From the NCBI RefSeq assembly GCF_011927785.1, contig NZ_JAATJK010000001.1, positions 6,636,501 to 6,700,500 of the forward strand: a stretch of DNA of 64,000 nucleotides, written 5' to 3'. A model generated the notes under the pieces. It had not been told where the DNA came from, made no database searches, and saw only the letters and a program-made list of their open reading frames with translations. Both the position numbers and the translations under genes were made by a program. This document shows positions 26,218-34,563 of the stretch, piece after piece (the first letter of the stretch is position 1; every line of letters begins with the position of its first letter). The DNA comes from Micromonospora profundi. GTDB lineage: Bacteria; Actinomycetota; Actinomycetes; Mycobacteriales; Micromonosporaceae.

Positions 26218-27237
26218 TCAGCGCAGCGGGGTGTGTGCCGGGTCTACCGGCTCGGCGGGGGGTGGAGGTGGGGTGCCGTCGCCGAAGGGGCGGCCACCGA
26301 GGGCTTCCCGACCGTGCGGGGTGAGCCAGTTGGACAGGTCAGGACCGAGCGGCACGACGCCGGTCGGGTTGATGTCCCTGTGCACCTCGTAGTAGTGCCT
26401 CTTGATGTGGTCGAAGTCGATGGTGTCGCCGAACCCGGGGGTCTGGAACAGGTCCCGGGCGTACGCCCACAGCACAGGCATCTCGCTCAGCTTCTGCCTG
26501 TTGCACTTGAAGTGGCCGTGGTAGACCGGGTCGAAGCGAACCAGTGTGGTGAACAACCGCACGTCGGCCTCGGTGATGGTGTCGCCGACCAGGTACCGCT
26601 GGTCGGTCAGCCGCGCGGTCAACCAGTCCAGCCGGTCGAAGAGCCTGTGGTACGCCTTGTCGTACGCCTCCTGGTTGCCGGCGAAGCCACACCTGTAGAC
26701 ACCGTTGTTGACGTCGGCGAACACCACGTCGTTGACCTCGTCGACCTGCGCCCGCAGGTGCTCGGGATAGAGCTGCGGTGCGCCGTCGCGGTGGTACGCG
26801 GTCCACTCGGTGGACAGGTCGAGGCTCATCTGCGCGTAGTCGTTCGTCACCACCTGCCCGGTCGGCACGTCGACGATCGCCGGCACCGTGATGCCCCGCT
26901 CGTAGCCGGGGAAGCGCTTGAAGTACGCCTCCTGGATGCGTTCGATGCCGAGCACCGGGTCCCGCCCGCCCGGGTCGAGGTCGAAGGTCCAACTGCGGGC
27001 GTCGTGGGTCGGGCCGGCAACCGCCATCGAGATGGCGTCCTCCAGGCCGAGCAGCCGCCGCACGATGATCAGGCGGTTGGCCCACGGGCAGGCGCGGCTG
27101 ACCGCCAACCGGTACCTGCCCGGCTCGACCGGGTAGCCGTCCCGCCCGTCCATGGTGATCCGGGTGGCGATGTAGCGCTGGTCCCGGGTGAACTCGCCGC
27201 CCGGCTCGACGTATTTGCCGCCTGCTTCCTCGCCCAC
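26218..27237 (-). CDS. Glutathionyl-hydroquinone reductase family protein (GST, ECM4/YqjG-like)
   Basis: A 339-residue member of the omega/xi-class glutathione S-transferase family. The thioredoxin-fold part has SRACPWANRL with catalytic Cys50 in the CPWA motif diagnostic for S-glutathionyl-hydroquinone reductases, then ITVPAIVDVPTGQVVTNDY, followed by a helical C-terminal domain. The family removes glutathione from glutathionyl-hydroquinones. Actinobacteria normally use mycothiol rather than glutathione, so the physiological thiol is uncertain. The GTG at 27237 has a strong AGGAGG upstream. It sits, on the opposite strand, between nuoH and nuoI; a hydroquinone-linked role beside quinone-reducing genes is suggestive only. 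Confidence 0.9.
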   Translation of the reverse strand: MGEEAGGKYVEPGGEFTRDQRYIATRITMDGRDGYPVEPGRYRLAVSRACPWANRLIIVRRLLGLEDAISMAVAGPTHDARSWTFDLDPGGRDPVLGIERIQEAYFKRFPGYERGITVPAIVDVPTGQVVTNDYAQMSLDLSTEWTAYHRDGAPQLYPEHLRAQVDEVNDVVFADVNNGVYRCGFAGNQEAYDKAYHRLFDRLDWLTARLTDQRYLVGDTITEADVRLFTTLVRFDPVYHGHFKCNRQKLSEMPVLWAYARDLFQTPGFGDTIDFDHIKRHYYEVHRDINPTGVVPLGPDLSNWLTPHGREALGGRPFGDGTPPPPPAEPVDPAHTPLR

Positions 27238-27323
27238 GTCACCCTCCTGGTCAGGTCAGTGTCTGTCCCTATCCTTACGGATCTCCAACCTGCCGATGCG
27301 GTGAGCCCGGCTACCCTGCCGTC

Positions 27324-27755
27324 ATGACGGATGTGGAGGCGGCCGCGCGCCGCTTCGTCGCCGACGTGTGGAACGCCCGCCAGGAGGAATCGGCGTACGA
27401 GTTGATCGCCGACGAGTGCCCCGGGCTGGGCGGCACCGGGCCGGAGGCGACGCTGGCCTGGCATCACGAGCGGCGGGCGGCCTTCCCGGACCTGCGTTAC
27501 AAGATCGTGGACGTGGTGGCCGCCGGCGAGCGGGTGGCCGTGCACTGGCGGGCGGCCGGCACCAACGCGGGCCAGTTCGGGCCGGTGCCTCCGACCGGTC
27601 AGGTGGTCAGCTACTCGGGCGCGACGTTCCTGCGGTTCGACGCGACGGGCCGGATCGTCGAGGTCTGGAGCTGCACCGAGCTGTTCCAACTGCTCCAGCA
27701 ACTCGGCGTCGAGATGCTGCCGCCGATCGGCGGGCTCACCGCCCCCGGGGCGTGA
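27324..27755 (+). CDS. SnoaL-like ester cyclase family protein
   Basis: A 143-residue protein with the NTF2-like SnoaL/polyketide-cyclase-like fold ([68 protein letters not shown]). Family members bind hydrophobic ligands and many are annotated as ester cyclases without proven function. No polyketide genes are near. TACCCT ends six bases before the ATG, so a leaderless mRNA is likely. It precedes nuoI by 76 bp on the same strand. Confidence 0.82.
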   Translation: MTDVEAAARRFVADVWNARQEESAYELIADECPGLGGTGPEATLAWHHERRAAFPDLRYKIVDVVAAGERVAVHWRAAGTNAGQFGPVPPTGQVVSYSGATFLRFDATGRIVEVWSCTELFQLLQQLGVEMLPPIGGLTAPGA

Positions 27756-27831
27756 GCCGCTCTCGGCGTCGGCCACAGTCCCGCCGCAGACCTGCGGGGG
27801 GTGGTCGCGCGCGCCCGGGCCACAGGGCAGG

Positions 27832-28440
27832 ATGGTCGACATGACCGACCCCAGCGAGCACGGCGACCCGGCCGGTGGCGCCAGCGAGCGCGGCATGCCC
27901 GGCGCGGGCCTGGTAAAGGGGCTGGCGGTCACCTTCAAGACGATGACCAGCCGCTCGACCACCCAGCAGTACCCCGACGTCGCCCCCGAGCTGCCGCCCC
28001 GCTCGCGTGGGGTGATCGCCCTGTCGGAGGAGAACTGCACGGTCTGCATGCTCTGCGCCCGCGAGTGTCCGGACTGGTGCATCTACATCGACTCGCACAA
28101 GGAGGAGGTGGCGGTGCCCGGCGCCGCCCGCCCCCGCCAGCGCAACGTGCTCGACAAGTTCGACATCGACTTCTCCCTCTGCATGTACTGCGGCATCTGC
28201 ATCGAGGTCTGCCCGTTCGACGCGCTCTACTGGTCGCCGGAGTTCGAGTACGCCGAGTACGACATCAAGGACCTGCTGCACGACAAGGACCACCTCGGCC
28301 AGTGGATGGCCACGGTTCCGCCGCCGCCCGCGCACGACCCCAACGGCGAGCCCGCCAAGGAGGAGACCGCGGCGGCCCGCAAGGCCGCCGTGCGTCCGGC
28401 CCCTTCCGCCGTACGCCCCGAGCCGGGTTCCGCGTCGTGA
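27832..28440 (+). CDS. nuoI: NADH-quinone oxidoreductase subunit I
   Basis: A 202-residue ferredoxin-like subunit (TYKY) with two complete 4Fe-4S motifs, [12 protein letters not shown] and [12 protein letters not shown], which relay electrons toward the N2 cluster. The first 60 residues and the last 40 (Ala/Pro/Lys/Glu-rich) are extensions. The ATG at 27832 is taken; a second ATG at 27841 (MTDPSE) is equally possible. It begins the contiguous block nuoI-J-K-L-M-N; the following nuoJ starts 37 bp later. Confidence 0.94.
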   Translation: MVDMTDPSEHGDPAGGASERGMPGAGLVKGLAVTFKTMTSRSTTQQYPDVAPELPPRSRGVIALSEENCTVCMLCARECPDWCIYIDSHKEEVAVPGAARPRQRNVLDKFDIDFSLCMYCGICIEVCPFDALYWSPEFEYAEYDIKDLLHDKDHLGQWMATVPPPPAHDPNGEPAKEETAAARKAAVRPAPSAVRPEPGSAS

Positions 28441-28477
28441 CACCGCAGACGGGGTATGGCGGCAGGAGGGTGGCCCG

Positions 28478-29047
28478 GTGACCGGGGCGGACGTGCTGCT
28501 GCTCGCCCTGGGCGCGGTCGCGGTCGGTGCCGGGGTGCTGGTGGTGACCACGAAACACCTGGTGCGGGCCGGGCTCTACCTTGTGGTGTGTCTGGGCGCG
28601 CTGGCCGGCGACTACCTGGTGCTCGGTGCCGAGCTGGTCGCCTGGGTGCAGGTGCTGATCTACGTGGGCGCGGTGGTGGTGCTGCTGTTGTTCGCGGTGA
28701 TGCTGACCCGGGCTCCGATCGGCGCGTCCGACGATCTGGACCGGCCCGGCTGGCCGGCCGCGCTGATCGGCGGTGGCGCCGGCCTGGGCCTGAGCGTCCT
28801 GCTCGTCGACGCGTACCGGTGGAGCACTGTCGAGTTTCCCGACACTGGTACTGCCGAACGGCTCGGCGAGCAGATCTTCGGGGCATGGGTGCTGCCGTTC
28901 GAGGTGCTGTCCGTGCTGCTGCTGTCCGCTCTCGTCGGCGCTGTGGTGCTGTCCCGGCCGGACATCGGCCGACCGGCCCAACGCGTAGACGACATGGGTA
29001 CGCCGACCCGCACGGCGGCCGAGGTGGACTCCGGGGGTCGCCGGTGA
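28478..29047 (+). CDS. nuoJ: NADH-quinone oxidoreductase subunit J
   Basis: A 189-residue membrane subunit (ND6) with five hydrophobic segments and the conserved LVVCLGALAGDYLVLGAELVAWVQVLIYVGAVVVLLLFAVML core. It helps link quinone reduction to proton pumping. The GTG at 28478 has GGAGGG upstream. Its stop overlaps the nuoK start in GTGA. Confidence 0.94.
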   Translation: MTGADVLLLALGAVAVGAGVLVVTTKHLVRAGLYLVVCLGALAGDYLVLGAELVAWVQVLIYVGAVVVLLLFAVMLTRAPIGASDDLDRPGWPAALIGGGAGLGLSVLLVDAYRWSTVEFPDTGTAERLGEQIFGAWVLPFEVLSVLLLSALVGAVVLSRPDIGRPAQRVDDMGTPTRTAAEVDSGGRR

Positions 29048-29415
29048 GGCCGGTCATCCCGTACGTCACCGCCGCGCTGCTCTTCGGCCTCGGCGTGTAC
29101 GGCGTGCTGCGCCGTCGCAACGCCGTGCTGGTGCTGATGTCGGTGGAGCTGATGCTCAACGCGGTGAATCTCATCCTCGTCACCGCCGACACGACTGCCC
29201 GCGCGGTGCTGCCGCACTCGGGTCAGGTCTTCGCGCTGTTCGTCATCGTTCTCGCCGCCGCGGAGATCGGAGTGGGGTTGGCGATCGTCCTTCAGCTCTA
29301 CCGGCTGCGGGCGACAGTGGCGGTGGACGAGGTGCCGCTTGGCGAGCCCGCTGACCCGCCGGAGGTCGGCGCTGGGCGGGAGCAGGCCACCGCAGGCCCG
29401 GAGGTGGGGCGGTGA
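29044..29415 (+). CDS. nuoK: NADH-quinone oxidoreductase subunit K
   Basis: A 123-residue subunit (ND4L) with three membrane helices. It has the two conserved glutamates used in proton transfer in MSVELMLNAVNL and ALFVIVLAAAEIGVGLAIV. The GTG at 29044 overlaps the nuoJ stop by four bases (GTGA). A hydrophilic 25-residue tail follows the last helix. The open frame extends upstream through nuoJ but only as an out-of-frame shadow. Confidence 0.94.
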   Translation: MRPVIPYVTAALLFGLGVYGVLRRRNAVLVLMSVELMLNAVNLILVTADTTARAVLPHSGQVFALFVIVLAAAEIGVGLAIVLQLYRLRATVAVDEVPLGEPADPPEVGAGREQATAGPEVGR

Positions 29416-31337
29416 GCGGGCTGCTCGGGGCGTTGCTGCCCGCCGTACCGCTGGTGGCGGGTCTGGTCGGGCTGTTGCTGCCGCCGGCCCCGCGCGACCC
29501 GGGCGGAGGCGACCGGGCGCGGCGGGTGGCAGTGGCGCTCGGGGTCGCCGGTGCTGCCGGCGCGCTGGCGCTGGCCGTCGCGCTGCTTGTCACAGTCGAC
29601 TCTCCGACGGAGACGTCGACGACCTGGATCGACCTCGGCGGGTTGACGGTGACCCTCGGCGTACGGCTGGACGGCGCCGCCGCGCTCGTCGCCCTCGCTG
29701 TCACAGCCGTCGCGCTGGCAGTGCAGGTCTACTCGATCGGCTACCTGCGGCGCGGTCCACACGACGACGTCGACGTCGACCACCGCTACCCGCCGTACGC
29801 CGCGCAGATCAGTCTCTTCACCGCCGCCATGTTGCTTGTGGTGGTCGCGGGGGACCTGGTGATGCTGCTTGTCGGCTGGGAGGTGATGGGCCTCTGCTCG
29901 TACCTGCTCATCGCCCATGACCGGCGACTGCCCGGCGCGCCGGCCGCCGCCATGAAGGCGTTCCTGGTGACCCGGGTCGGCGATGTGGGCTTCCTGCTCG
30001 GCATCGCGCTGCTCGGCGTGTCGGCGGGCAGTTTCCGGATCGCCGACGTGCTCGCCCACGACCACTCCGGCGCGACAGTGACCGCCGCCGGTCTGCTGCT
30101 GCTGGCCGGGGTGGCCGGCAAGAGCGCCCAGTTCCCGCTGCACACCTGGCTGCCGGACGCGATGGCCGGTCCGACGCCGATCTCCGCGCTGATCCACGCC
30201 GCGACGATGGTCGCCGCCGGGGTGTACGCGGTGACCCGGCTCTACCCGCTGTTCACCGCCGCGCCGGTGACGCTGACGGTGCTCGGCGTGATCGGTTCGA
30301 TCACCCTGCTGCTCGGCGCGCTGGCAGCCACCGCGCAGGACGACATCAAACGGGTGCTGGCCTGGTCGACGGTCTCCCAACTGGGTTACATGACTGGCGC
30401 GCTGGCTGTCGGTTCGCCGTCGGCGGCGCTGTTCCACCTGCTCACGCACGCGGCGTTCAAGGCGTTGCTGTTCCTCGCGGCCGGCGCGGTGATCCACGCG
30501 GTGGGCAGCACCCTCATGTCGGAGATGGGTGGGCTGCGCCGCAGCATGCCTGTGACGTTCTGGTGCACCGTGGTGGGCCTGGGCGCGCTGGCCGGGGTGC
30601 CTCCGCTGGCCGGCTTCTGGAGCAAGGACGGCGTGCTTGCGGTCGCCGAGTCGGCCGCGCTGGAGGGCACCGGCCCGGCGCCGTCGTGGGTGGGCTGGCT
30701 GGTCTGGCTCGCCGGGCTCGTGGGCGTGGCGATCACCGCCTGGTACGCCGGCCGACTGCTGCTGCGAGCCTTCTTCGGCGCTCCCCGGCTGCCGCTGGTC
30801 CAGCCGCACGATCCGCCGGCCGTCATGCGGTGGCCGGTGCTGCTGCTGGCCGTGCCGGCCGCGCTGCTCGGCCTCGCCGGGTTCGTCGGGGCGTTCGCCG
30901 ACCGGCTGCGGTTCGCCACGGTGCCGGTGGCCGGCGCCGAGGACGGTCTGGTCCACATCGGGCCGGGGCTGTTGCTGCCGCTGGCGCTGCTGCTGGTCGG
31001 GGCGGGGCTGGTGTGGCTGGGCTGGCGGCGGGACACCACAGCCGACCCGGCGGGCGCGCTGGGTCCGCTGCGGCCGGTCTTCGCCAGCGCGTTCCGGCTC
31101 GACGACGTCCAGCACACCCTTGTCGTACGTCCGGTCCGGGCGCTGACGCGCGCCGCGCGTACCGGTGACGAGTCGGTAGTGGACGGCGCTGTCGAGGGCA
31201 GTGGGCGGGCCGCGTCCGGGCTGGGTGCCGGGCTGGCCGCATTGCACCGCGCGGCGTTGCCCCGAGCGGCCGCCGGGGTGCTTGCCGGTGCGCTGCTGAT
31301 CGGCCTGGCGGCGGCCCTGATGGGGGTTACCCGATGA
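29412..31337 (+). CDS. nuoL: NADH-quinone oxidoreductase subunit L
   Basis: A 641-residue antiporter-like pump subunit (ND5), the most distal part of the membrane arm. Diagnostic stretches include LLVGWEVMGLCSYLLI, FPLHTWLPDAMAGPTPISALIHAATMVAAGVY, DDIKRVLAWSTVSQLGYM and HAAFKALLFLAAGAVIHA, containing the conserved pumping lysines and glutamate. The GTG start overlaps the nuoK stop (GTGA) and its own stop overlaps nuoM (ATGA). Confidence 0.96.
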   Translation: MSGLLGALLPAVPLVAGLVGLLLPPAPRDPGGGDRARRVAVALGVAGAAGALALAVALLVTVDSPTETSTTWIDLGGLTVTLGVRLDGAAALVALAVTAVALAVQVYSIGYLRRGPHDDVDVDHRYPPYAAQISLFTAAMLLVVVAGDLVMLLVGWEVMGLCSYLLIAHDRRLPGAPAAAMKAFLVTRVGDVGFLLGIALLGVSAGSFRIADVLAHDHSGATVTAAGLLLLAGVAGKSAQFPLHTWLPDAMAGPTPISALIHAATMVAAGVYAVTRLYPLFTAAPVTLTVLGVIGSITLLLGALAATAQDDIKRVLAWSTVSQLGYMTGALAVGSPSAALFHLLTHAAFKALLFLAAGAVIHAVGSTLMSEMGGLRRSMPVTFWCTVVGLGALAGVPPLAGFWSKDGVLAVAESAALEGTGPAPSWVGWLVWLAGLVGVAITAWYAGRLLLRAFFGAPRLPLVQPHDPPAVMRWPVLLLAVPAALLGLAGFVGAFADRLRFATVPVAGAEDGLVHIGPGLLLPLALLLVGAGLVWLGWRRDTTADPAGALGPLRPVFASAFRLDDVQHTLVVRPVRALTRAARTGDESVVDGAVEGSGRAASGLGAGLAALHRAALPRAAAGVLAGALLIGLAAALMGVTR

Positions 31338-32842
31338 GCATTGGCCAGGTGTTGCTTGTTGCGGTGCTCGTGGTGCCGGCGCTCGGCGCGGTCGCGGTGG
31401 CGGCGACGCCCCGGGACCGGGCGGCCCGGCTGGTGGGTACGGTCGCGGCGGCGCTGACACTGCTGGCCGCGGTGCCGCTGGTGTTCGGGGGCCGGGGGTG
31501 GTTCGCCTGGTCGGCGGGCACGCCCGCGGTGCGCCCGTGGCATCAGGTGGACCTGCCCTGGGTGCCCGGCCTGGACCTGCGCTTCCACATCGGCGTCGAC
31601 GGGATCTCCTGGCCGCTCGTGGTGTTGACGGCGCTGCTCACAGTGCTGTGCTGCGCGTACACGATGTGGCGGGTGCCCGACGGCGGCAGCGGCCGGGCGC
31701 TCGTGGCGTTGCTGCTGGTGGTCGAGGTGGGCATCCTGGGCACGTTCCTCGCCCTGGACCTGGTGTTGTTCTTCCTGTTCTTCGAGGTCGTCCTCCTGCC
31801 GATGTACGCGATCATCGCCGGCTGGGGCGGCGCGGACCGGCGGCGGGCAGCCCGTAAGTTCGCGCTCTACACGCTGTTCGGGTCAGTGCTGCTGCTGGTC
31901 GGCGTGTACGTCGTGGTCGCCGCCGCCGGCACCGCCGACGTGGTGGCGTTGACCGGTGGCGGCGGGCTGTCCCGGGGCACCCAGTTGGCCGCGTTCACGC
32001 TGCTCGCGTTGGCGTTCGCTGTGAAGAGCCCGCTCTGGCCGCTGCACTCCTGGCTGCCCGACGCGCACACGCAGGCGCCGACTGTGGGCAGCGTCGTGCT
32101 GGCCGGGGTGCTGCTCAAGATGGGCACCTACGGCCTGATCCGGGTGGCGGTGGGGGTGGCACCGGAGGGTGCGCGGTGGGCGGCGCCGGCGCTGGGCGTG
32201 CTTGCCGTCGCCGCCATCCTGATCGGTTCGCTCGTCTGCCTGGCCCAGACCGATGTGAAGCGGCTCATCGCGTACTCCAGCGTGGGGCACATGGGTTTCG
32301 TGCTGCTGGGCGTCGCCACGTTGACGGCCACTGGCATCCAGGCGGCGCTGATCGGCAACATCGCGCACGGGGTGATCACCGGCCTGCTGTTCTTCCTGGC
32401 CGGGGCGGTGAAGGACCGTACCGGCACTGGCACTCTCGCCGACCTGTCCGGGCTGCGGGAGACCGCGCCCCGCCTGGCCGGTCTGCTCGCGTTCGCGGCG
32501 GTCGCGTCGCTCGGCCTGCCCGGGCTGGCCGGCTTCTGGGGGGAGGCGTTCGCTGTGGTCGCGGCGGTGCAGGTGGGCGGACCGCTGTGGACCACCCTCG
32601 GGGTGCTGGCGGCGGTCGGTGGCGCGCTCACTGCCGCGTACTTCCTGCGGTTGTTGCGTCAGGTCACCCACGGCCGGCCGAGTCCGGCGGTTGGTCGCGC
32701 CGGTCCCGGCCTGGCCGGCGCGGAGGTGACAGCGTGGGCGCCGCTGGTGCTGCTCGCCCTGGCCATCGGGCTGGTCCCGGCGCTGGTCCTGGGCGTCGCC
32801 GAGGCGCCGGTCGACGCGCTGATCGCGGTGGTGGCCCGGTGA
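31334..32842 (+). CDS. nuoM: NADH-quinone oxidoreductase subunit M
   Basis: A 502-residue antiporter-like pump subunit (ND4). It has LFFLFFEVVLLPMYAIIAGWGG, SPLWPLHSWLPDAHTQAPTVGSVVLAGVLLKMGTYG and DVKRLIAYSSVGHMGFVLLG. The ATG overlaps the nuoL stop by four bases. Its TGA is part of the GTGA that opens the first of two 59-bp tandem repeats separating it from nuoN. Confidence 0.96.
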   Translation: MSIGQVLLVAVLVVPALGAVAVAATPRDRAARLVGTVAAALTLLAAVPLVFGGRGWFAWSAGTPAVRPWHQVDLPWVPGLDLRFHIGVDGISWPLVVLTALLTVLCCAYTMWRVPDGGSGRALVALLLVVEVGILGTFLALDLVLFFLFFEVVLLPMYAIIAGWGGADRRRAARKFALYTLFGSVLLLVGVYVVVAAAGTADVVALTGGGGLSRGTQLAAFTLLALAFAVKSPLWPLHSWLPDAHTQAPTVGSVVLAGVLLKMGTYGLIRVAVGVAPEGARWAAPALGVLAVAAILIGSLVCLAQTDVKRLIAYSSVGHMGFVLLGVATLTATGIQAALIGNIAHGVITGLLFFLAGAVKDRTGTGTLADLSGLRETAPRLAGLLAFAAVASLGLPGLAGFWGEAFAVVAAVQVGGPLWTTLGVLAAVGGALTAAYFLRLLRQVTHGRPSPAVGRAGPGLAGAEVTAWAPLVLLALAIGLVPALVLGVAEAPVDALIAVVAR

Positions 32843-32901
32843 GCGCGAGGAGTGAGCCGGTTTTGCGAGCCCCGCAGTCGCGAACGAAGGTGGCTCCGTG
32901 A
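32839..32901 (+). CDS. Possible 20-residue coupled mini-ORF 1
   Basis: A GTG overlapping the nuoM stop opens a 20-codon frame (VSARSEPVLRAPQ... ending KVAP) that stops in the GTGA of the next unit. Translation would be coupled to nuoM. The peptide has no known family; it may be only a by-product of the repeat. Confidence 0.35.
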   Translation: MSARSEPVLRAPQSRTKVAP

Positions 32902-32956
32902 GCGCGAGGAGTGAGCCGGGTTTGCGAGCCCCGCAGTCGCGAACGAAGGTGGCTCA
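32839..32956 (+). repeat. Two tandem 59-bp repeats between nuoM and nuoN
   Basis: Units 32839-32897 and 32898-32956 differ at only two or three positions. Each begins with GTGA and ends directly before the next GTGA, so the junctions nuoM/unit 1, unit 1/unit 2 and unit 2/nuoN all have the same stop-start overlap. The core reads GTGAGCGCGAGGAGTGAGCC and later CGCGAACGAAGGTGGCTC. Confidence 0.9.
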
Positions 32957-32960
32957 GTGA
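32898..32960 (+). CDS. Possible 20-residue coupled mini-ORF 2
   Basis: A second 20-codon frame, nearly identical to the first (VSARSEPGLRAPQ... ending KVAQ). It starts in the GTGA closing mini-ORF 1 and stops in the GTGA that starts nuoN. GAAGG near its 3' end can act as the nuoN ribosome-binding site. Confidence 0.35.
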   Translation: MSARSEPGLRAPQSRTKVAQ

Positions 32961-34438
32961 CCATGGTGCAGAGCGTGGACAGCGTGGCGCTGCTGCCGGC
33001 GTACCTGGCGGCCGGCACCGCCGTGCTCGTCCTCCTCACCGATCTGCTGCTGGCCCGGCCACGGGCGACGATGGTGGTGGCAGCGCTCGGCGCGGCAGGC
33101 ACCGCCGTCGGCTCCGCTCTGGTCGGCGCGGGGGAGCCGCGGCGGACGTTCTGCGTCGGCGCCGACTGCTCCTGGATCTTCGGCGGGCGGGCGGCTCTGG
33201 TCGGCGCGGTGGTGGCGCTGCTCACCCTTGCGGTGCTCGGGTTGTCGGTGCCGGCGCTTCGGGCCGGGCGGTCGCCGGTGGGGGAGTTCTGCTTCCTGCT
33301 CGCCTGCTCGATGACCGGCGGCGTGGTGCTCGGCGCTGCCGGTGACCTGATCACCCTGATCGTGGCACTGGAGACGCTGACCCTGCCGCTGTACGTGCTT
33401 GTCGGCCTGCGTCGGGGGAGCCTCGCCAGTGCCGAGGCGGCGGTGACGTTCTTCGTTGTCAGTGTGGTGGCCACCACCCTCACCCTGCTCGGTGCGGCCC
33501 TGCTGTACGCGGTGACCGGCGGGCTGCACCTGGACCGGCTCGGCGCGTTGCTCGCCGAGCGGCAGGAGTTGCGGGACCTGCCGCTGACCACCGCGGCCGT
33601 GGCGTTGCTGCTGCTGGGGCTGGCGTTCAAGGTGGCGGCGGTGCCGTTCCACGCATGGGCGCCGGCAACGTACGACGGGGCGCCGCTGCCGGTGGCCGCG
33701 TACCTGTCGACGGCGTCGAAGCTGGGTGGCCTGGTGGCGCTGCTGGCAGTGGTGCAGCGGGCGTTGCCGGCGGACCAGACCGGCCCGGTGCTCGCCCTGT
33801 TGGCGGTGCTCACGATGACCGTCGGCAACCTGGTGGCGCTGCGCCAGCGGCGTACCGTCCGGCTCCTCGCCTGGTCGTCGGTGGCCCAGGCCGGCTACAT
33901 CCTCGCCCCGCTCGGCGCGTTGGCCCTGGTCGCCGGCCGCACGGACGAGGCCCGGTCCGCCGCGTACGCCGCCGCGATGGCGTACGCGGTCTTCTTCGTG
34001 GTGTTGGAGCTGGCGGCGTTCGCCGGGGTGGTCGCGTTGCGCCCGGTGGGGGCGGACGGCGGCACGCTTGAGGATCTGCGCGGGGCGGCCCGCCGGCACC
34101 CGTGGCGGGGCGCTGCTCTCGGTCTCGCGCTTGTGGGTCTGGCCGGCCTACCGCCAGGGCTGGCCGGGTTGTTCGCGAAGGTGACTGTGGTCCGGTCGCT
34201 GCTGGACGGCGGCGGCGCGTGGCTGGCGCTCGTGGTGGCGGTGAACGCGGTGATCGGGTTGGCGTACTACCTGCGGGTGACCGCCGCGCTCTGGGCGCCG
34301 CCGCGCCTGGCCGCACCCGCGGGTCCGAGCGGCGTGGCGGCCGTACCCGTGGTGGGCGTGGTGCTGGCGGTGGCGACGGTGGCCGCCGTGGTGCTCGGCT
34401 TCGCCCCTCAGTTGGTGCTCGACCTGGCCGGTCGCTGA
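32957..34438 (+). CDS. nuoN: NADH-quinone oxidoreductase subunit N
   Basis: A 493-residue antiporter-like pump subunit (ND2), with AVPFHAWAPATYDGAPLPVAAYLSTASKLGG and RTVRLLAWSSVAQAGYILAPLGAL containing the conserved lysines. It completes the membrane-arm set H, J, K, L, M, N. The GTG at 32957 overlaps the stop of the second repeat mini-ORF; GAAGGTGG upstream acts as ribosome-binding site. A start at ATG 32963 is also possible. No cluster gene follows; the next gene is htpX with its own leader. Confidence 0.94.
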   Translation: MTMVQSVDSVALLPAYLAAGTAVLVLLTDLLLARPRATMVVAALGAAGTAVGSALVGAGEPRRTFCVGADCSWIFGGRAALVGAVVALLTLAVLGLSVPALRAGRSPVGEFCFLLACSMTGGVVLGAAGDLITLIVALETLTLPLYVLVGLRRGSLASAEAAVTFFVVSVVATTLTLLGAALLYAVTGGLHLDRLGALLAERQELRDLPLTTAAVALLLLGLAFKVAAVPFHAWAPATYDGAPLPVAAYLSTASKLGGLVALLAVVQRALPADQTGPVLALLAVLTMTVGNLVALRQRRTVRLLAWSSVAQAGYILAPLGALALVAGRTDEARSAAYAAAMAYAVFFVVLELAAFAGVVALRPVGADGGTLEDLRGAARRHPWRGAALGLALVGLAGLPPGLAGLFAKVTVVRSLLDGGGAWLALVVAVNAVIGLAYYLRVTAALWAPPRLAAPAGPSGVAAVPVVGVVLAVATVAAVVLGFAPQLVLDLAGR

Positions 34439-34563
34439 CCCGAAACCTGCTCCGACCTGGGCATGTCTCAGTGAACTCTCAGCGTTGAGATGGATGGTTG
34501 GTGGGTACCGGGTTGTTGAACCGGTCGACGGATCCCGGCGATCCGTGCACCGAAGGAGAGATC

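Noticed and set aside
29298..31460. A 720-codon minus-strand open frame opposite nuoL
   Set aside because: Low-complexity Arg/Gln/Gly composition; it is a shadow of the conserved nuoL.
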